From NCBI GenBank assembly GCA_934045075.1, contig OW203747.1, positions 8,204,357 through 8,268,356 of the forward strand: 64,000 bases of DNA. The letters run 5' to 3'. This stretch comes from Yponomeuta sedellus. Its lineage: Eukaryota; Arthropoda; Insecta; Lepidoptera; Yponomeutidae. Positions 1-9,914 of this stretch are shown piece after piece. The number at the start of each line of letters is the position of its first letter. Position 1 is the stretch's first letter. Under the pieces are notes generated by a model. That model had not been told where the DNA came from and did no database searches. It was given only the letters and a program-made list of their open reading frames with translations. The translations under genes and the position numbers were made by a program.

Positions 1-124
1 GTATATGGCTATATGGTTATTGGGCAACTAGTCTTTTAAAATAATAAATAATTGGCAAGAATAATTCATTTAAATACATACCAGGAACCGGCGTGCATGC
101 ATGCAACCACTCAAATTATAGTTG
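1..124. other. No gene; short RTE-C scrap
   Basis: AT-rich sequence without a coding signal. About 25 bp at 84-110 match the tail region of the RTE-C repeat found intact near 62590. Confidence 0.5.
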
Positions 125-455
125 ACTAGCTTTTGCCCGCAACTCCGTCCGTGAGGACTTCAGTTCTTCAGAAAAAATGTGCAAATTTAGAAAAACAGCG
201 AAACACGTGTTCAATCAATTGTGTTGAAGAGTATTTATTTTAAGTTTCAAAGAAAATTAGACGGCATCTTTTATACCTCCCACATACATTTTGGCAACCC
301 TTTTCGCCCCCTTAGGGGTTGAACTTAAAAAAATCCGGTCCTATTCCTTGGGTACATTAGATATAAACCCTCTGTTCTAAATTTCAGATTTCTAGGTCCA
401 ACGGCTTGGGCTGGGCGTTGATGAGTGAGTCAGTCAGTCAGGACTTTGAATTTTA
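125..455 (-). repeat. Dispersed insect repeat, Helitron-like end
   Basis: Begins with ACTAGCTTTTGCCCGC, the reverse complement of a GCGGGC...CTAGT Helitron-type 3' terminus. It ends in a short (AGTC)n run. The middle resembles a common non-coding lepidopteran repeat. The class call is from memory of such termini; no rolling-circle protein is present. Confidence 0.4.
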
Positions 456-520
456 TGAAGCGAAGATGATCTGTCAGAATCGTGGCAAGTAGCAGTCGCT
501 GGTCTCTGCCTCATAATTGA
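456..520 (+). repeat. RTE-C 3' fragment
   Basis: Carries the 'gatctgtcag ... gtggcaagt.gcagtc.ctggtctctgcc' pattern that ends the RTE-C repeat at 32890 and 62650. It is too short to code. Confidence 0.6.
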
Positions 521-634
521 CCTCAGTCTGGGTGTAATTCCATATTTTTGATATCCTTGTCAGGTATTCGTAGCACAGGGTAACCTAGTTCGGGACCAGA
601 ACCGGTAGGTAATTGTGTTTTATGCAAGTTATTA

Positions 635-955
635 TCGGCGGCCTCGGTGGCGCAACGGTTTGGCACGCTGACTGTAAAACCGAAAGTCTCGAGTTCGATC
701 CTCGGCCGGGTCAAACTAGGAAACGAACTTTTCTAGTTTGTCTCGGGTCTTGGATGTTATCTATGTATTTATTGTATTAAATCTATCGTCGAGTTAGCAC
801 CTGTAACAAAAGTAATTCGGTTGTACTTAGTACAACTGTAGTGCAGATACTAAGTACAACTGAATGTCTTGTGTTACAGGTGCTAACTCGACGATAGATG
901 ATCGAACGAGATCTGTGTAATAAATGTGTCCATGAATATTTATTTATTTTATTAT
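635..955 (+). mobile_element. tRNA-headed SINE (tY) with internal snap-back
   Basis: The head GGCCTCGGTGGCGCAACGG is an A-box-like D arm and GAGTTCGATCC is a B box; the anticodon loop region reads CTGTAAA, so a tRNA-Tyr-like origin is possible. The same family occurs at 34103, 59803 and, inverted, 47699. Unlike those copies, 781-832 is followed at 848-899 by its own near-perfect reverse complement with a ~15-nt loop, before the normal 3' end (agatctgtgtaat...tgtccatgaatattt) resumes. Confidence 0.7.
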
Positions 956-1750
956 TGTTAGTTATTAGTCTTCTCCTATATTTTTATTTTGATTTACCTA
1001 CTGAATAAAGTAATAAATAACGCAACTGCGTAAGGCACACGCATGTAGTAGTTGATGTATTGTCAACTTTACTTGCGTAATAAGGAGTTAAAAAGCCTGT
1101 TTATGATTAGTTTTCCAAACGAAAGCGATAGGTATGGGTAAAAACAGACTCTCCAACATTGTTTAACCCACCTGTTCAGAATAAAAAGAACGTAAAAATA
1201 TACAGTATCCTAGTTTGGGACCAGAACAAGTAATTGCACTGTGTAGAGGTTATTATTAAACGAAGGTGCATTAATTCTTCTCTTGAAATATGTGCTGTAA
1301 AAACTTTGGTGATCACCAAAATTTTTTGTCTACATTTTTTTAGCCATATCCGTTGCCAGCCACAGACGAGACAGACAAGCGTGGCATAAGTACATAGAAC
1401 AAGAGGGAAGAGCGAAACTTTTATTTAACCTCACGGTGAAGGCACATAAAGTGAAATCCACTGGTCCGCCCACGCGCCAAGTTTCGGCATTCTTGGCCGC
1501 TTGTTGTGAATATTTTTGGGGTTCAGCTGAGTAGATTTGGTTATTTGTGGTCGTAAATATGATTTTTATGACATGTGTCGTAAGGTGATATGATTTAGTT
1601 TATTTCGGTCATTGGGAACAGAGATTTGGCAAGCGATTGGCGATATACAGGTGAGCACGGAATATCTTAGACTCCGTGTTCGTTAACCATCAGGCGTGAA
1701 AAGTGTCCACCAGTCTTACTCAAAAAAATATATGCCTGTATCTATCGAAT
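956..1750. other. No gene; minor repeat scraps
   Basis: AT-rich. Residues 1137-1195 recur near 13474-13525 ('aaaacagactctc.aacattgtttaaccc'). Residues 1206-1250 share 'tatcctagtttgggaccag' with 12769-12800 and, weakly, 571-620. No coding or RNA gene is evident. Confidence 0.5.
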
Positions 1751-1848
1751 TGTAAGGAAGGACTTGGAGCGAGCCCAGTTGAACGAGCGGACAACCCAGG
1801 ACAGAAAATCCTGGAGCAAAAGAACGAGGAGAGCCGACCCCAAATCAT
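1751..1848 (+). pseudogene. LINE reverse transcriptase C-terminal remnant
   Basis: The frame gives a short peptide with ...ERTTQDRKSW.KRTRRADPK. This resembles the extreme C-terminus of RTE/R1-type reverse transcriptases common in Lepidoptera, which often end in an ADP motif. No polymerase motif is retained, so it is a relic. Confidence 0.45.
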
Positions 1849-2112
1849 TTCATTTTGAAGTAAATTCTATGGGTAATAATTTGGGTTTTAAAACATTTTT
1901 CAGGTTCAGAGAAGAACGTGGCACTCGAGAAGGAGAAAAAGATTTCATGCACTGAAGATAATAAAATCCACAAAATTATAGATATTTACTTTGTCTCATT
2001 TAAAAACAATCTTTCATCTTTTATAATAATGTAAGTTACTAAATCATGTTCTTAAAGTATTTCTTTACTTTTATTTCTCAGATCATAAATTTGTTAAAAT
2101 ATTAGGCTAGTA

Positions 2113-2236
2113 GCTGCTGACACTAAGGCCCGCCACTGTCTTACAATCCTCCACCAACCCGGACTTGCCTAACCTTCCTGTGATTCAGAAAGAGACCCAT
2201 GTCCCAGTGGGGACATACAAAGCGTTGATATCATCA
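2113..2236 (+). repeat. 5S-SINE 3' fragment
   Basis: Contains 'taaggcccgccactgtcttacaatcctcc', 'ccaacccggacttg', a degraded 'cctaaccttcctg' and the terminal 'gttgatatc'. A deletion removes the GTGGTGGAG segment. Confidence 0.75.
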
Positions 2237-2385
2237 TCATCATTAGACTGGACTAGTTTAGTTTAAGTGGTATTTTGCTTTGTAAACTTGTTTATATCTA
2301 CCTGATGTTACGTGTGTGTATGCTTTGAGTGACATTGGAGATCTTTACGAACAATAATAAGTCTATTATGTATGTTATTATATTC

Positions 2386-2488
2386 TCTTTTTAATGCACT
2401 AACCCGTGCTAAGGACAAATTTTAAAAACTTATTTAGAGGCTAAAAATTCCACCCATGCCGGGATTCGAACCCGCGACCTCTGGCTAT
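2386..2488 (-). repeat. tI repeat fragment
   Basis: Reads the 'ttaatgcactaacccgtgc' terminus, the 'cctatttagaggc' tail and the complement of the TTCGAATCCCGGC B box, then breaks off inside the tRNA-like head. Confidence 0.75.
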
Positions 2489-2499
2489 GTATGTTATTG

Positions 2500-3200
2500 T
2501 TCCATGTTCGAGTTTCAGTCACCACTGCAGTAACATCAAAATAATAACGAATTTACAGGTGATTTAATTTGAATTTGGTGTCAAACAGTGAGGTGATATT
2601 TTATTGTAATTGTCTTTTTAACATGAAACTATATAATTAATATGTACAATAATTATAAACATACATATTTATCTATATACATGTCATATAAATAGACTTA
2701 ATAATGTATATTTACAATATTAAAACTTAAATAGACAAATCCTACGACTATTTTATTTGATTGGTTCTGTAAATAAATAATTTTGAATTTTGAAGCTACG
2801 GAACTCACCAAAATTTCAACACAGAAAATAAATAGCTCTGACAAGCCGTATAGGTACTATTATCTTGAGGTCATAGCAATCTTAGCCTAAAGTAACCACG
2901 AATTACTTTACAAACAACTTTGAACCATCTTTCCAACAACATATAGTCGATATCAGTATGAAAGCGTAAAGGCTGGTTTGATCTCGACTGTACCTGTGAG
3001 TGTACCTGGTTTTTTTGAGTGGCGCCAAACTTAACTATACATTGTAGGTAGGTAGATACAGCATAAAATATTCAATAACATAAATTTTATAGACGCAGAC
3101 ACCTATAAAATATTGAAGCTAAAACTCGACTCAAAACAGTCCGTTTTAAAAAAGCAAAATATGTTGGTAGGGCAAACAAAACTAAATTTATTACTCACGC
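2500..3200. other. AT-rich, no gene
   Basis: Low-complexity AT-rich DNA. A stretch near 2755-2795 (ctgtaaataaataattttgaatttt) looks like a LINE 3' end. Nothing else is supportable. Confidence 0.5.
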
Positions 3201-3404
3201 ATTGGAAACGCGATTGTCTGTGTGGTGTCTGTTTGGATTATCTGTATTCCACCAAACTGCGATCCCCAACCCGCATGCCCAGCGTGGGGATTATGGGCAC
3301 TACCCCCCAATGATGTCACAACCATGCGCTATGGCGCTCATTAGGGGAGGGCTATGTCCAGCAGTGGACTAATATAGCCTGAAGAAGAAGAAGATTGGAA
3401 ACGC
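3201..3404 (+). mobile_element. D-LINE 3' end with 11-bp target-site duplication
   Basis: ATTGGAAACGC at 3201-3211 is repeated exactly at 3394-3404. Between them lies a 182-bp 5'-truncated insert ending in 'gtccagcagtggact..tatagcctgaagaagaag'. This is the expected outcome of LINE target-primed reverse transcription and fixes the family's 3' end as a short (GAA)n tail. Confidence 0.85.
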
Positions 3405-3630
3405 AAAAATTGTTTTGTGTAGTTCTTGCGCAGTCGGGTAAAACGTAAAGTCTACATTACATTAAATATTGCCTCAAGTATTCTATTCTGAAGCCCTTCA
3501 ACACCTCCTATTGGAGGTAGAGTAACTTACGGTGAAGAAAACCATCGTGAGAAATCCTGAGTGTTAACGTAGTTTAAAACCTCAGCGCTTGAAATTTAAA
3601 ATCCGCGGGGGCAAGCGTGATAATTTCGTT

Positions 3631-3995
3631 ATCAACCCTTGTATGTCCCCACTGCTGGGTCACGGGTCTCTTCCTGCATCGCAGGAAGGTTAGGCCATAC
3701 TCCACCACGGGGGCCAAGGACCGGTTTGGTGGAGGATTGTAAGAGAGTGGCGGGCCTTACTGTCAGAAGTTGTCAAGCCGCCCATAAGGCCTCTGACACG
3801 GCTTAACGACTGCCATTATATGACAGCCGGCACCAACGGCTTATCGTGCCTTGCGAAGCGCGCAAGCTCTCGGAAAAATGCCACTAGCGGTAGTCACGGG
3901 ACGCTCACCCATCCCGTATCAGACCGCGCCTGTCGTTGCTTAACCAAGTGATCGATTCCAATCACTCGGTTCGCCTAGACCACGAGCGCTTCGTG
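3631..3995 (-). mobile_element. 5S-SINE, near full length
   Basis: Reverse complement starts near the 'cgctcgtgg...cgaaccgagtgatt' end, passes the 5S-like block (complement of GGTCAC...CCATCC near 3910) and ends at 'caagggttgata'. Internal base changes are scattered. See the intact copy at 36929-37275 for the family description. Confidence 0.85.
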
Positions 3996-4020
3996 ATAAT
4001 TTAGTCTGTCATAATCATCA

Positions 4021-4275
4021 CCATCAGGCTATACTAGTCCACTGCTGGTCATAGCCCTCTCCTAATGAGCGCCATAGCGCCCTGTCCTCAGCTTGCCGCA
4101 TCCAGCATCTGCCTGCAGGATTTCGCAGATCGTCATCCCACCTTCTCAGAGGGGGTTCTACACTACGTTTGCCGAGTCGAGGTCTCCACTCAAGAACACG
4201 TTTACCCCAGCGATTGTCGGTTCTTCGGGAGGCCAGCCCACTGCCACTTCAGCTTACTAATTCTCTGAGAAGTAT
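4021..4275 (-). pseudogene. D-LINE RT C-terminus and 3' UTR
   Basis: The complement carries the 'gtccagcagtggact' tail. Upstream of it, a broken frame resembles the ELKWQWAG.....RW region that precedes the C-terminus of lepidopteran RTE-like reverse transcriptases. Stops interrupt it. Confidence 0.6.
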
Positions 4276-4382
4276 CGATATCAATGGTTCTCTGACCGAT
4301 GTATTCGTTACAAATCCTATCCAATTTAGCCTATAGTCTCTCTCTTTATGAGAGAACGCCTTTACCCTGCAGTGAGCATAGC

Positions 4383-4715
4383 CTGTTTACGGCTATATTT
4401 TCTAAAATATAAAAATGAATCGCTGAATGTGTTGGTAAGCGCAAATCTCGAGAGCAGCTGAACCGATTTCACTAATTCTTTTTTAGACTATTCCTTGAAG
4501 TACGAGGATAGTTCTTACGGAGAGAAAAAAATTAAAAAAGAATCGACTAGTTAAGATCTGCGAAAAACTGCCGGCAGATGCTGGATGCGGCAAGCTGAAG
4601 ACAGGGCGCTATGGCGCTCATTAGGGGAGTGCTATGTCCAGCAGTGGACTACATAATATAGCCTGAAGAAGAAAGACCGAATGTTAGGCGGTACGAAGTT
4701 CGCTGGGCCAGCTAG
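4383..4715 (+). mobile_element. Helitron-like repeat split by a D-LINE fragment
   Basis: The pattern 'aaatgaatcgctgaatgtgttggtaagcg ... ttccttgaagtacgaggat ... taggcggtacgaagttcgc ... cagctagt' is a ubiquitous lepidopteran repeat ending in CTAGT. A D-LINE 3' piece with 'ctatgtccagcagtggact' and a gaagaa tail interrupts it at about 4568-4672. Confidence 0.55.
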
Positions 4716-5005
4716 TAAAAATAAAAACAATTTGGAGGTAGAAAGGCAATTGCTTAGTGTGATTTCATATAATAATAGTTGCTTATTTGCTGTTAGAAAG
4801 TGAAGGAAGGCTACTATTATCTTTATTATCCGGTTTGGCTTTACCCATGTTCCGAAGAATGGTAGGTTTTGTTATTTTCCTGTTATTACAATTTCAAGTT
4901 TAATGCGTAGGATTTCTCATTAGGTAAAAGTAAATGGCAAGAATACAAATCCATTTGGAACAACCCAGTTACGTCTAGTATCTACTTTTGATTGCGTGGA
5001 CTAAG

Positions 5006-5345
5006 GGCCAGCTTCTGAATTGAGAATTTTACTAAGTATAGTCTGTTAGCTTTTAGAATATACCTCGGGCTCTAGAGTAGGCTTTGGTTTTCCCCAATTT
5101 TCGCCGGTTTTCGTACTGATGATTGAGTTCTGATTTCGAAATTAAGTGTCATATTAGTTCCGATATTTCTATTACACGAATATATCCGATAGTAGCCGAG
5201 GCATATTCTAAAAGCTAACAGAATATATGCTGTTATGTGTTACATTTCCGTTATGCTCTTTTCTGGGAAATTTAAAGACACAGGACTACAGGTAACTATT
5301 TACTTAGTGAAATTTTTAATTCAGAAACTGCCTCTAAGGCTGGCC
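5006..5345. mobile_element. MITE-2 with nested MITE-1
   Basis: The ends are inverted: GGCCAGCTTCTGAATTGAG at the left and a diverged complement finishing TTCAGAAACTG...GGCTGGCC at the right. A second element (5039-5224) lies within it. A simpler MITE-2 copy without the nested element is at 19741-19879. Confidence 0.65.
5039..5224 (-). mobile_element. MITE-1, TA-flanked
   Basis: Inverted ends AGTCTGTTAGCTTTTAGAAT and ATTCTAAAAGCTAACAGA frame an internally deleted non-coding body. TA dinucleotides and CAGT-type ends fit a Tc1/mariner-related MITE. Other copies are at 31047 and 34278. Confidence 0.75.
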
Positions 5346-6060
5346 TAGGCTTAGTCAACGCAATGAAATGATTTGTAGAGCGTCTAGTGGCATCTTCACT
5401 CAATAGATGGATGAAGGAAGCACTCTGATGTTGCCGTGTCTGGAAAATTGTTTTAGATTGAGTAAAAGCATGGGTCACTTAAGGCGTTTTGGGGTGCTTA
5501 GTAGCGTCATCAATGGAAAAAAATACATAACTTGTTTTACAATACGTTTTTTTTTAAATTGAATATAAGACATTTTATTAACTGTGACAGCTATTTTTAG
5601 AACTTACAGTCTAGAACCTATGATCAATAGATTAGAACTTTAAACGATGTCGCTAAAAACGGCCGTTTTTGGCGGAAAGTGATTAAAATCCTTGGTTGTT
5701 GATTCTAGGAGTTAAATTGTAGGTTCTAAATATAGTTTTTACAGTTGTTAGGATTTCTCATTTTCACTTTTAAATAAAAACGTTTTATAATCCAAGTTAT
5801 GATTTTTATCCATTGTTGGTAGTTCACACCCTTAAAAAACACACACAAATCACTCTAAGTGTGAAGACTTTGTGTGAATATTTCGATCCAGATCTTGACT
5901 TTATGTTCATGGGATCACCTGTAAAGTCTTCCCTTTACGACAAAAAAGAATCTTTCGTACTGTCGAAGATGGCCGCATGGTTGTCTTGATCTAAGGGGGA
6001 TCCTGGAGAAATCCAGGGAATGCGTCAACTTTTAAAAATACACTATACACACTACGCTAT
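5346..6060. other. No gene seen
   Basis: AT-rich unique-looking DNA with a small GC hairpin near 5655 (aaaaacggccgttttt). No frame, RNA or repeat is identifiable. Confidence 0.5.
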
Positions 6061-6063
6061 ATT

Positions 6064-6288
6064 CTATATTTTATAACGGCGGGTGTCGTAAAAGACGACT
6101 AATAGACGCAAACCGGGGGGTGGGCAGTAGCGCCTCCTGCAGTACAATTCCACCGAACTGCGATCCCAACACGCATGCCCAGCGTGGGGATTATGGGCAT
6201 TACCCCCTATGATAGCACAACGTGGCACTCTTTAGGGGAGGGCTATGTCCAGCAGTGGACTAGTATAGCCTGATGACGACATTACAAT
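6064..6288 (+). repeat. D-LINE 3' region
   Basis: Reads 'cgggtgtcgtaaaagacgacta...gcaaaccggggggtgggcagtag' followed by 'cgcatgcccagcgtgggga' and the 'gtccagcagtggactagt' tail. It matches the complements at 45990-46185 and 52322-52570. No protein is preserved. Confidence 0.7.
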
Positions 6289-6850
6289 TGAATAATCGGG
6301 AAACAAACAAAAAAATTATTTCTACAAATTATGAACCTCCTCTTTTTGTGAAGTTGGTTAAAAATCGTTCACAGTGCCTTCAGATCGGCCGATTAACCTC
6401 AACCGTAACAATCTACACAATAAAACCTTTCAATAAGCTATAAAGACCGACATAAAGTTGGTTTGTTGGGGCCAATGTTTTAATTTCCTCTTGTGTTATC
6501 GACTTTGCTGTTAAATGAGGTGGTACTTGGTAGTGCTTAAGTGGGAGAAATATCGTGAGTAAAGCTGCGAACTTTGTTCTCTTGTATTTTTTAAGTGAAA
6601 AACTAGACTAGTGCTTGAAGTACGGAGTCATATCAGTGGTGATTATTAAAGGCACTGCTTGATACTAAAAAAACACAAAAAAAATAGTTGTCAATAAAGG
6701 TGCGTATTTTAAACGCCAAATGCTAGTAAGCTTAAAACTGAAAAACACTAAATATTTCATTGGTAAATAGATAAATACTTGACCTTTTAGGCGATAAATT
6801 TCTCGAGAACTTATATGGAGCAATTTTGTAGCAGAAAATATTAACATAAA
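6289..6850. other. No gene seen
   Basis: AT-rich sequence; no repeat family recognised. Confidence 0.45.
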
Positions 6851-6853
6851 ATT

Positions 6854-7203
6854 ATTATACTATTTTTATTTTTAATACACTAACCCGTGCTAAGGAACAA
6901 ATTTAAAAAACCTATTTAGAGGCAAAAAATCCACCCATGCCGGGATTCGAACCCGCGACCTCTGGCTATCCGTGCCAGCGCTCTATCCAACTGAGCTAAT
7001 GGGCGACTCACCGGCATCAGTGAAATTTCGAAGCTCTTTACACTATTCTCTGTATTACGTACAGGCAGCGACATCTGGCTGAAGTCGATTGCATCACTTA
7101 CAGCCCCGACTACCTACTTTGCAGTTAGGTTTTTACATCGGATTGATATCGCTTTAACCACATGATTATACTATTTTTATTTTTAATGCACTAACCCGTG
7201 CTA
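6854..7203 (-). mobile_element. tI repeat with direct terminal repeats
   Basis: The complement holds a tRNA-like core: CCCATTAGCTCAGTTGGA (A box) and GGGTTCGAATCCC (B box), resembling tRNA-Ile. The core is preceded by ~150 bp of non-tRNA sequence. The outer 39 bp (6854-6892) are repeated directly at 7165-7203 with one mismatch, an LTR-like arrangement not expected of a normal SINE. No target-site duplication is clear. Confidence 0.75.
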
Positions 7204-7261
7204 AAAATTTAAAATTATTGTTAACATTATTAAAAGAATCAGTCATGAGATTAAATTATTA

Positions 7262-7340
7262 TGTGTGTATGTGTGAGAGAGAGAGAGAGAGTGGGTGCGT
7301 AAGTGCGTGAGTGTGTGTGTGCGTGAGTGTGTGTGCACGT
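7262..7340. repeat. GA/GT microsatellite
   Basis: (GA)n followed by interrupted (GTGTGC/GTGAGT)n simple sequence. Confidence 0.9.
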
Positions 7341-7435
7341 GAGTATGTGATAAAGTGATAAATGAAAGTGCGAGTGTTTGATAAATATATAATGTAAATT
7401 AAAGTTTTACAACATTAATTAAATTTTAATGCAGC

Positions 7436-7640
7436 CTATACTCATCCCACTGCAAGGCACCGACTTTCTCTCAGAGGAAGATTGTGGGCATAATTACAAC
7501 GCGTGCCCATCGCGGATTGGTAATTTAAAGCAACGAAGTATTTGAACACCTCGAACGCCCAGGTTTCTTCACGACGTTTTCCTTCACGGTTAGCGAGTGC
7601 TATTGCTACTATAAGATCACAAATATACAAAACGAAGTCG
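7436..7640 (-). repeat. Lep-SINE fragment
   Basis: The complement has the family's 'gctaa.cgtgaaggaaaacgtcgtgaagaaacctg' block and the 3' 'gcccac..tctct.tctgagag..ggtgc.ttgcagtggga' tail. The tRNA head is missing. Confidence 0.65.
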
Positions 7641-8005
7641 TAAACTACATTAACAAACAATTTGATGCGTACTCTATACCAAACTTACAACTCATCTTCT
7701 CTAACACTATTATTTTCCTTTGTGCGTTATCAAGCAGTGCGATGAGTTTACAGAGCACCCCGCTTCGTGGCTGTAGCTTCATGTTAAACAAGGCAAAAGC
7801 TTCATTTATTTTCTATTCTCGAAGCGCAAATTTTGCTAAAAGTTGATCGTAAAAGTCTCAATGAACAAATTCCATTGAAAATTATTATAACTAGGAGTTA
7901 GTGAATTTTTTTTTTGCGTATAAATCATTTATAAGGAATTTGTAAGCTCACTTAAGTTCAACTAAGCTTAAAGATAAGTTATACAGGAACATTTTGCTAG
8001 ATAAT
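7641..8005. other. No gene seen
   Basis: Unclassified AT-rich DNA. Confidence 0.4.
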
Positions 8006-8070
8006 TACAGTATCTATAGTTACAGTAACTATAGATACTGTAACTATAGATACTTACAGTATCTATAGTT
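8006..8070. repeat. Self-complementary tandem of a ~17-bp motif
   Basis: ACAGTATCTATAGTTACAG and its complement alternate, so the segment folds as stacked hairpins. It sits beside a 5S-SINE fragment and matches no other part of the window. Confidence 0.8.
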
Positions 8071-8071
8071 T

Positions 8072-8168
8072 TAGCCACCAATCCAGACTTGGCTCCCGTG
8101 GTGGAGTATGGCCTATAGGTACCTTCCTCCGGGAAAAGACCCGTGCCCCTCACTGGGGAAATAATGGG
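8072..8168 (+). repeat. 5S-SINE 3' fragment
   Basis: Degraded 'ccaatccagacttggctcccgtggtggagtatggcc...agacccgtgcccc' tail. Confidence 0.75.
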
Positions 8169-8210
8169 ATGATGATGATAGTTTTAGTGTCAATTTTTTT
8201 ATTATTAATA

Positions 8211-8430
8211 CATACATACATACATACATAACCTCACGCCTATATCACAGAGGGGTAGGCAGAGACCAGGGACTGCCACTTGCCACGACCCCGACAAATT
8301 ACACGTTGCATGCACGCACGCCGGTTCCGGGTACTTTTTATCTTCCCCTTTGCTAATACATCCCCTATCTGGTCGATGTATGTCCGCCTGGGACGACCCT
8401 TACCAACCCTTCCACTCATATTCTCAATAT
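8211..8430 (-). repeat. RTE-C 3' fragment with (ATAC)n tail
   Basis: Complement of the RTE reverse-transcriptase C-terminal/3' region ('gttgcatgcacgcacgccgg', 'gcagagaccagggactgcc'), following a short (ATAC)n run that represents its 3' tail. Only the end of the frame is present. Confidence 0.75.
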
Positions 8431-8438
8431 ATTTTTTC

Positions 8439-8778
8439 TACTATTTTTATTTTTAATGCACTAACCCGTGCTAAGGACAAATTTAAAAACCTATTTAGAG
8501 GCTAAAATTTCACCCATGCCGGGATTCGAACCCGCAACCTCTGACTATCCGTGCCAGCGCTCTACCAATTGACCCAACGGGCGACTTACCGGCATCAGTG
8601 AAATTTCGAACCTCTTTACACTATTCTCTGTATTACGTACAGGCAGCGACATCTGGCTTAAGCAAATTGCATCACTTACAGCCCCGACTACCTACTTTGC
8701 AGTTAGGTTTTACATCGGAACGATATCACTGTACCCACATGATTGTACTATTTTTATTTTAAATGCACTAACCCGTGC
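8439..8778 (-). mobile_element. tI repeat with direct terminal repeats
   Basis: The same structure as 6854-7203. The left terminus 8439-8471 (TACTATTTTTATTTTTAATG...) is repeated directly at 8746-8778. The tRNA-like core has a damaged A box (complement of attgacccaacgg). Confidence 0.75.
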
Positions 8779-8780
8779 GT

Positions 8781-8943
8781 GAAAGTGGTTTTGATTGATA
8801 TTAAGTACCTTACCAACCCGGACTTGGCCCCCGTGGTGGAGTATGGCCTAACCTTCCTGCGATGCAAGAGACCCGTGCCCCAGCAGTGGGGGACATACAA
8901 GGGTTGATAACGAAGTACCTTAATATCAATCAAAACCACTTTC
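8781..8943. repeat. Perfect inverted repeat split by a 5S-SINE fragment
   Basis: 8781-8805 (GAAAGTGGTTTTGATTGATA...) is exactly reverse-complementary to 8919-8943. Inside lies a 5'-truncated 5S-SINE tail, 8813-8912. It is flanked by a direct 10-bp AAGTACCTTA (8803-8812 and 8913-8922), its target-site duplication. Removing insert and one duplicate leaves a near-perfect ~53-bp palindrome, so the insertion landed at the hairpin apex. Confidence 0.85.
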
Positions 8944-9011
8944 TTCTAAATCCCTATATTTAGACGGCAAACTACGTAGGGTTTTGAACCGACTCCCTAA
9001 GGTATAGTTAT

Positions 9012-9080
9012 ATATCAAACGGGTCTAATCGCGATTAGTTATTAGGTAAAACGTAATAACCTTTTTTCCTAAGGTTTGCT
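9012..9080. repeat. MITE-G end fragment
   Basis: Carries the AAACGGGTCTAATCGCGATTA terminus shared with 9703 and, diverged, 55852. No matching right end is visible nearby. Confidence 0.5.
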
Positions 9081-9186
9081 GGAAGCAATCTCTCACGGTG
9101 ATAACCTCGACTTTGTACATGTATTGTTTTAAGTGTTATTTCCTGCACTATGTTTTTTAAGTGCAGAAAAGTCTAATAATAATCTT

Positions 9187-9285
9187 GTAATTGCCAACCC
9201 GCGGTGGGCACGCGTGGTAATCAAGCCCACACTCTTTTTCGAGAGAAGGCCTGTGCCCAGCAGTGGGACGTTATAGGCTGTATGT
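9187..9285 (+). repeat. Lep-SINE 3' fragment
   Basis: 'ccaacccgcggtgggcacgcgtgg' and 'cctgtgcccagcagtgggacgttatagg' are the family's 3' end. Confidence 0.7.
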
Positions 9286-9702
9286 TCAATGAAAATAATA
9301 GGGTCCACTACACTATACTGCCCCAAACAAGAACTTGGCTGGTTTTTAATACCTGGCCCTAGGCCCTTGTTGGCGACAGATCTTTTTATTGTTTATTTTG
9401 CCTTTTTCTACATATTGTCTTTTTTACTTGTCAGTTTTAAATTTTGTTCCCGTTTTGGTTCTGTCTAGTCTAATATTAAGACTTCTCGTGAAAATATCGT
9501 TGAATAAACACGGATTTATAAATGAACATATTTATTTAAAACAGAAAAGTTGGGCACCATACGGTGCTTAGCAGCCCTTAATTATAGTATAATGACAAGT
9601 GCACAAACGAGGCGAATGCATTTCATTACTGCTTTATGTCTAAGCCCGCTGATGTATCAACCCTTCTAGACGCCAATGGTATAAAAACACATTGTCATAT
9701 AT
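9286..9702. other. No gene seen
   Basis: AT-rich. A 60-residue open frame at 9389-9571 has a hydrophobic composition produced by T-rich DNA and shows no gene context. Confidence 0.45.
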
Positions 9703-9828
9703 TTAACGGGTCTAATCGCGATTATACCCAAGACCACGGCAACTGTAACGCTGCAGAAACATCGGGAAATAAGGTAATTAGGTTTTCCCTAATAAATAAA
9801 CTCAATTAGACCCGTGTGATATATAAAT
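9703..9828. mobile_element. MITE-G, short copy
   Basis: Left end AACGGGTCTAATCGCGATTA; right end AATTAGACCCGT. The inner block 'aagaccacggcaactgtaacgctgc' matches one side of the internal hairpin of the copy at 55852. Confidence 0.6.
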
Positions 9829-9914
9829 ATAAAAAACGCGTCACGTGACCCGTCCATTTATCTGTCATTTTAGTGTAATCCACAAACAGAATTAAAGCTC
9901 TAGAATGATGCTTC

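Noticed and set aside
7262..7340. CRISPR-like or other structured direct-repeat array
   Set aside because: All short-period repeats in the window are simple microsatellites without unique spacers, and the DNA is eukaryotic.
9389..9571. Small hydrophobic membrane protein
   Set aside because: T-rich DNA produces Leu/Phe/Val-rich translations; no promoter, splice or conservation evidence.
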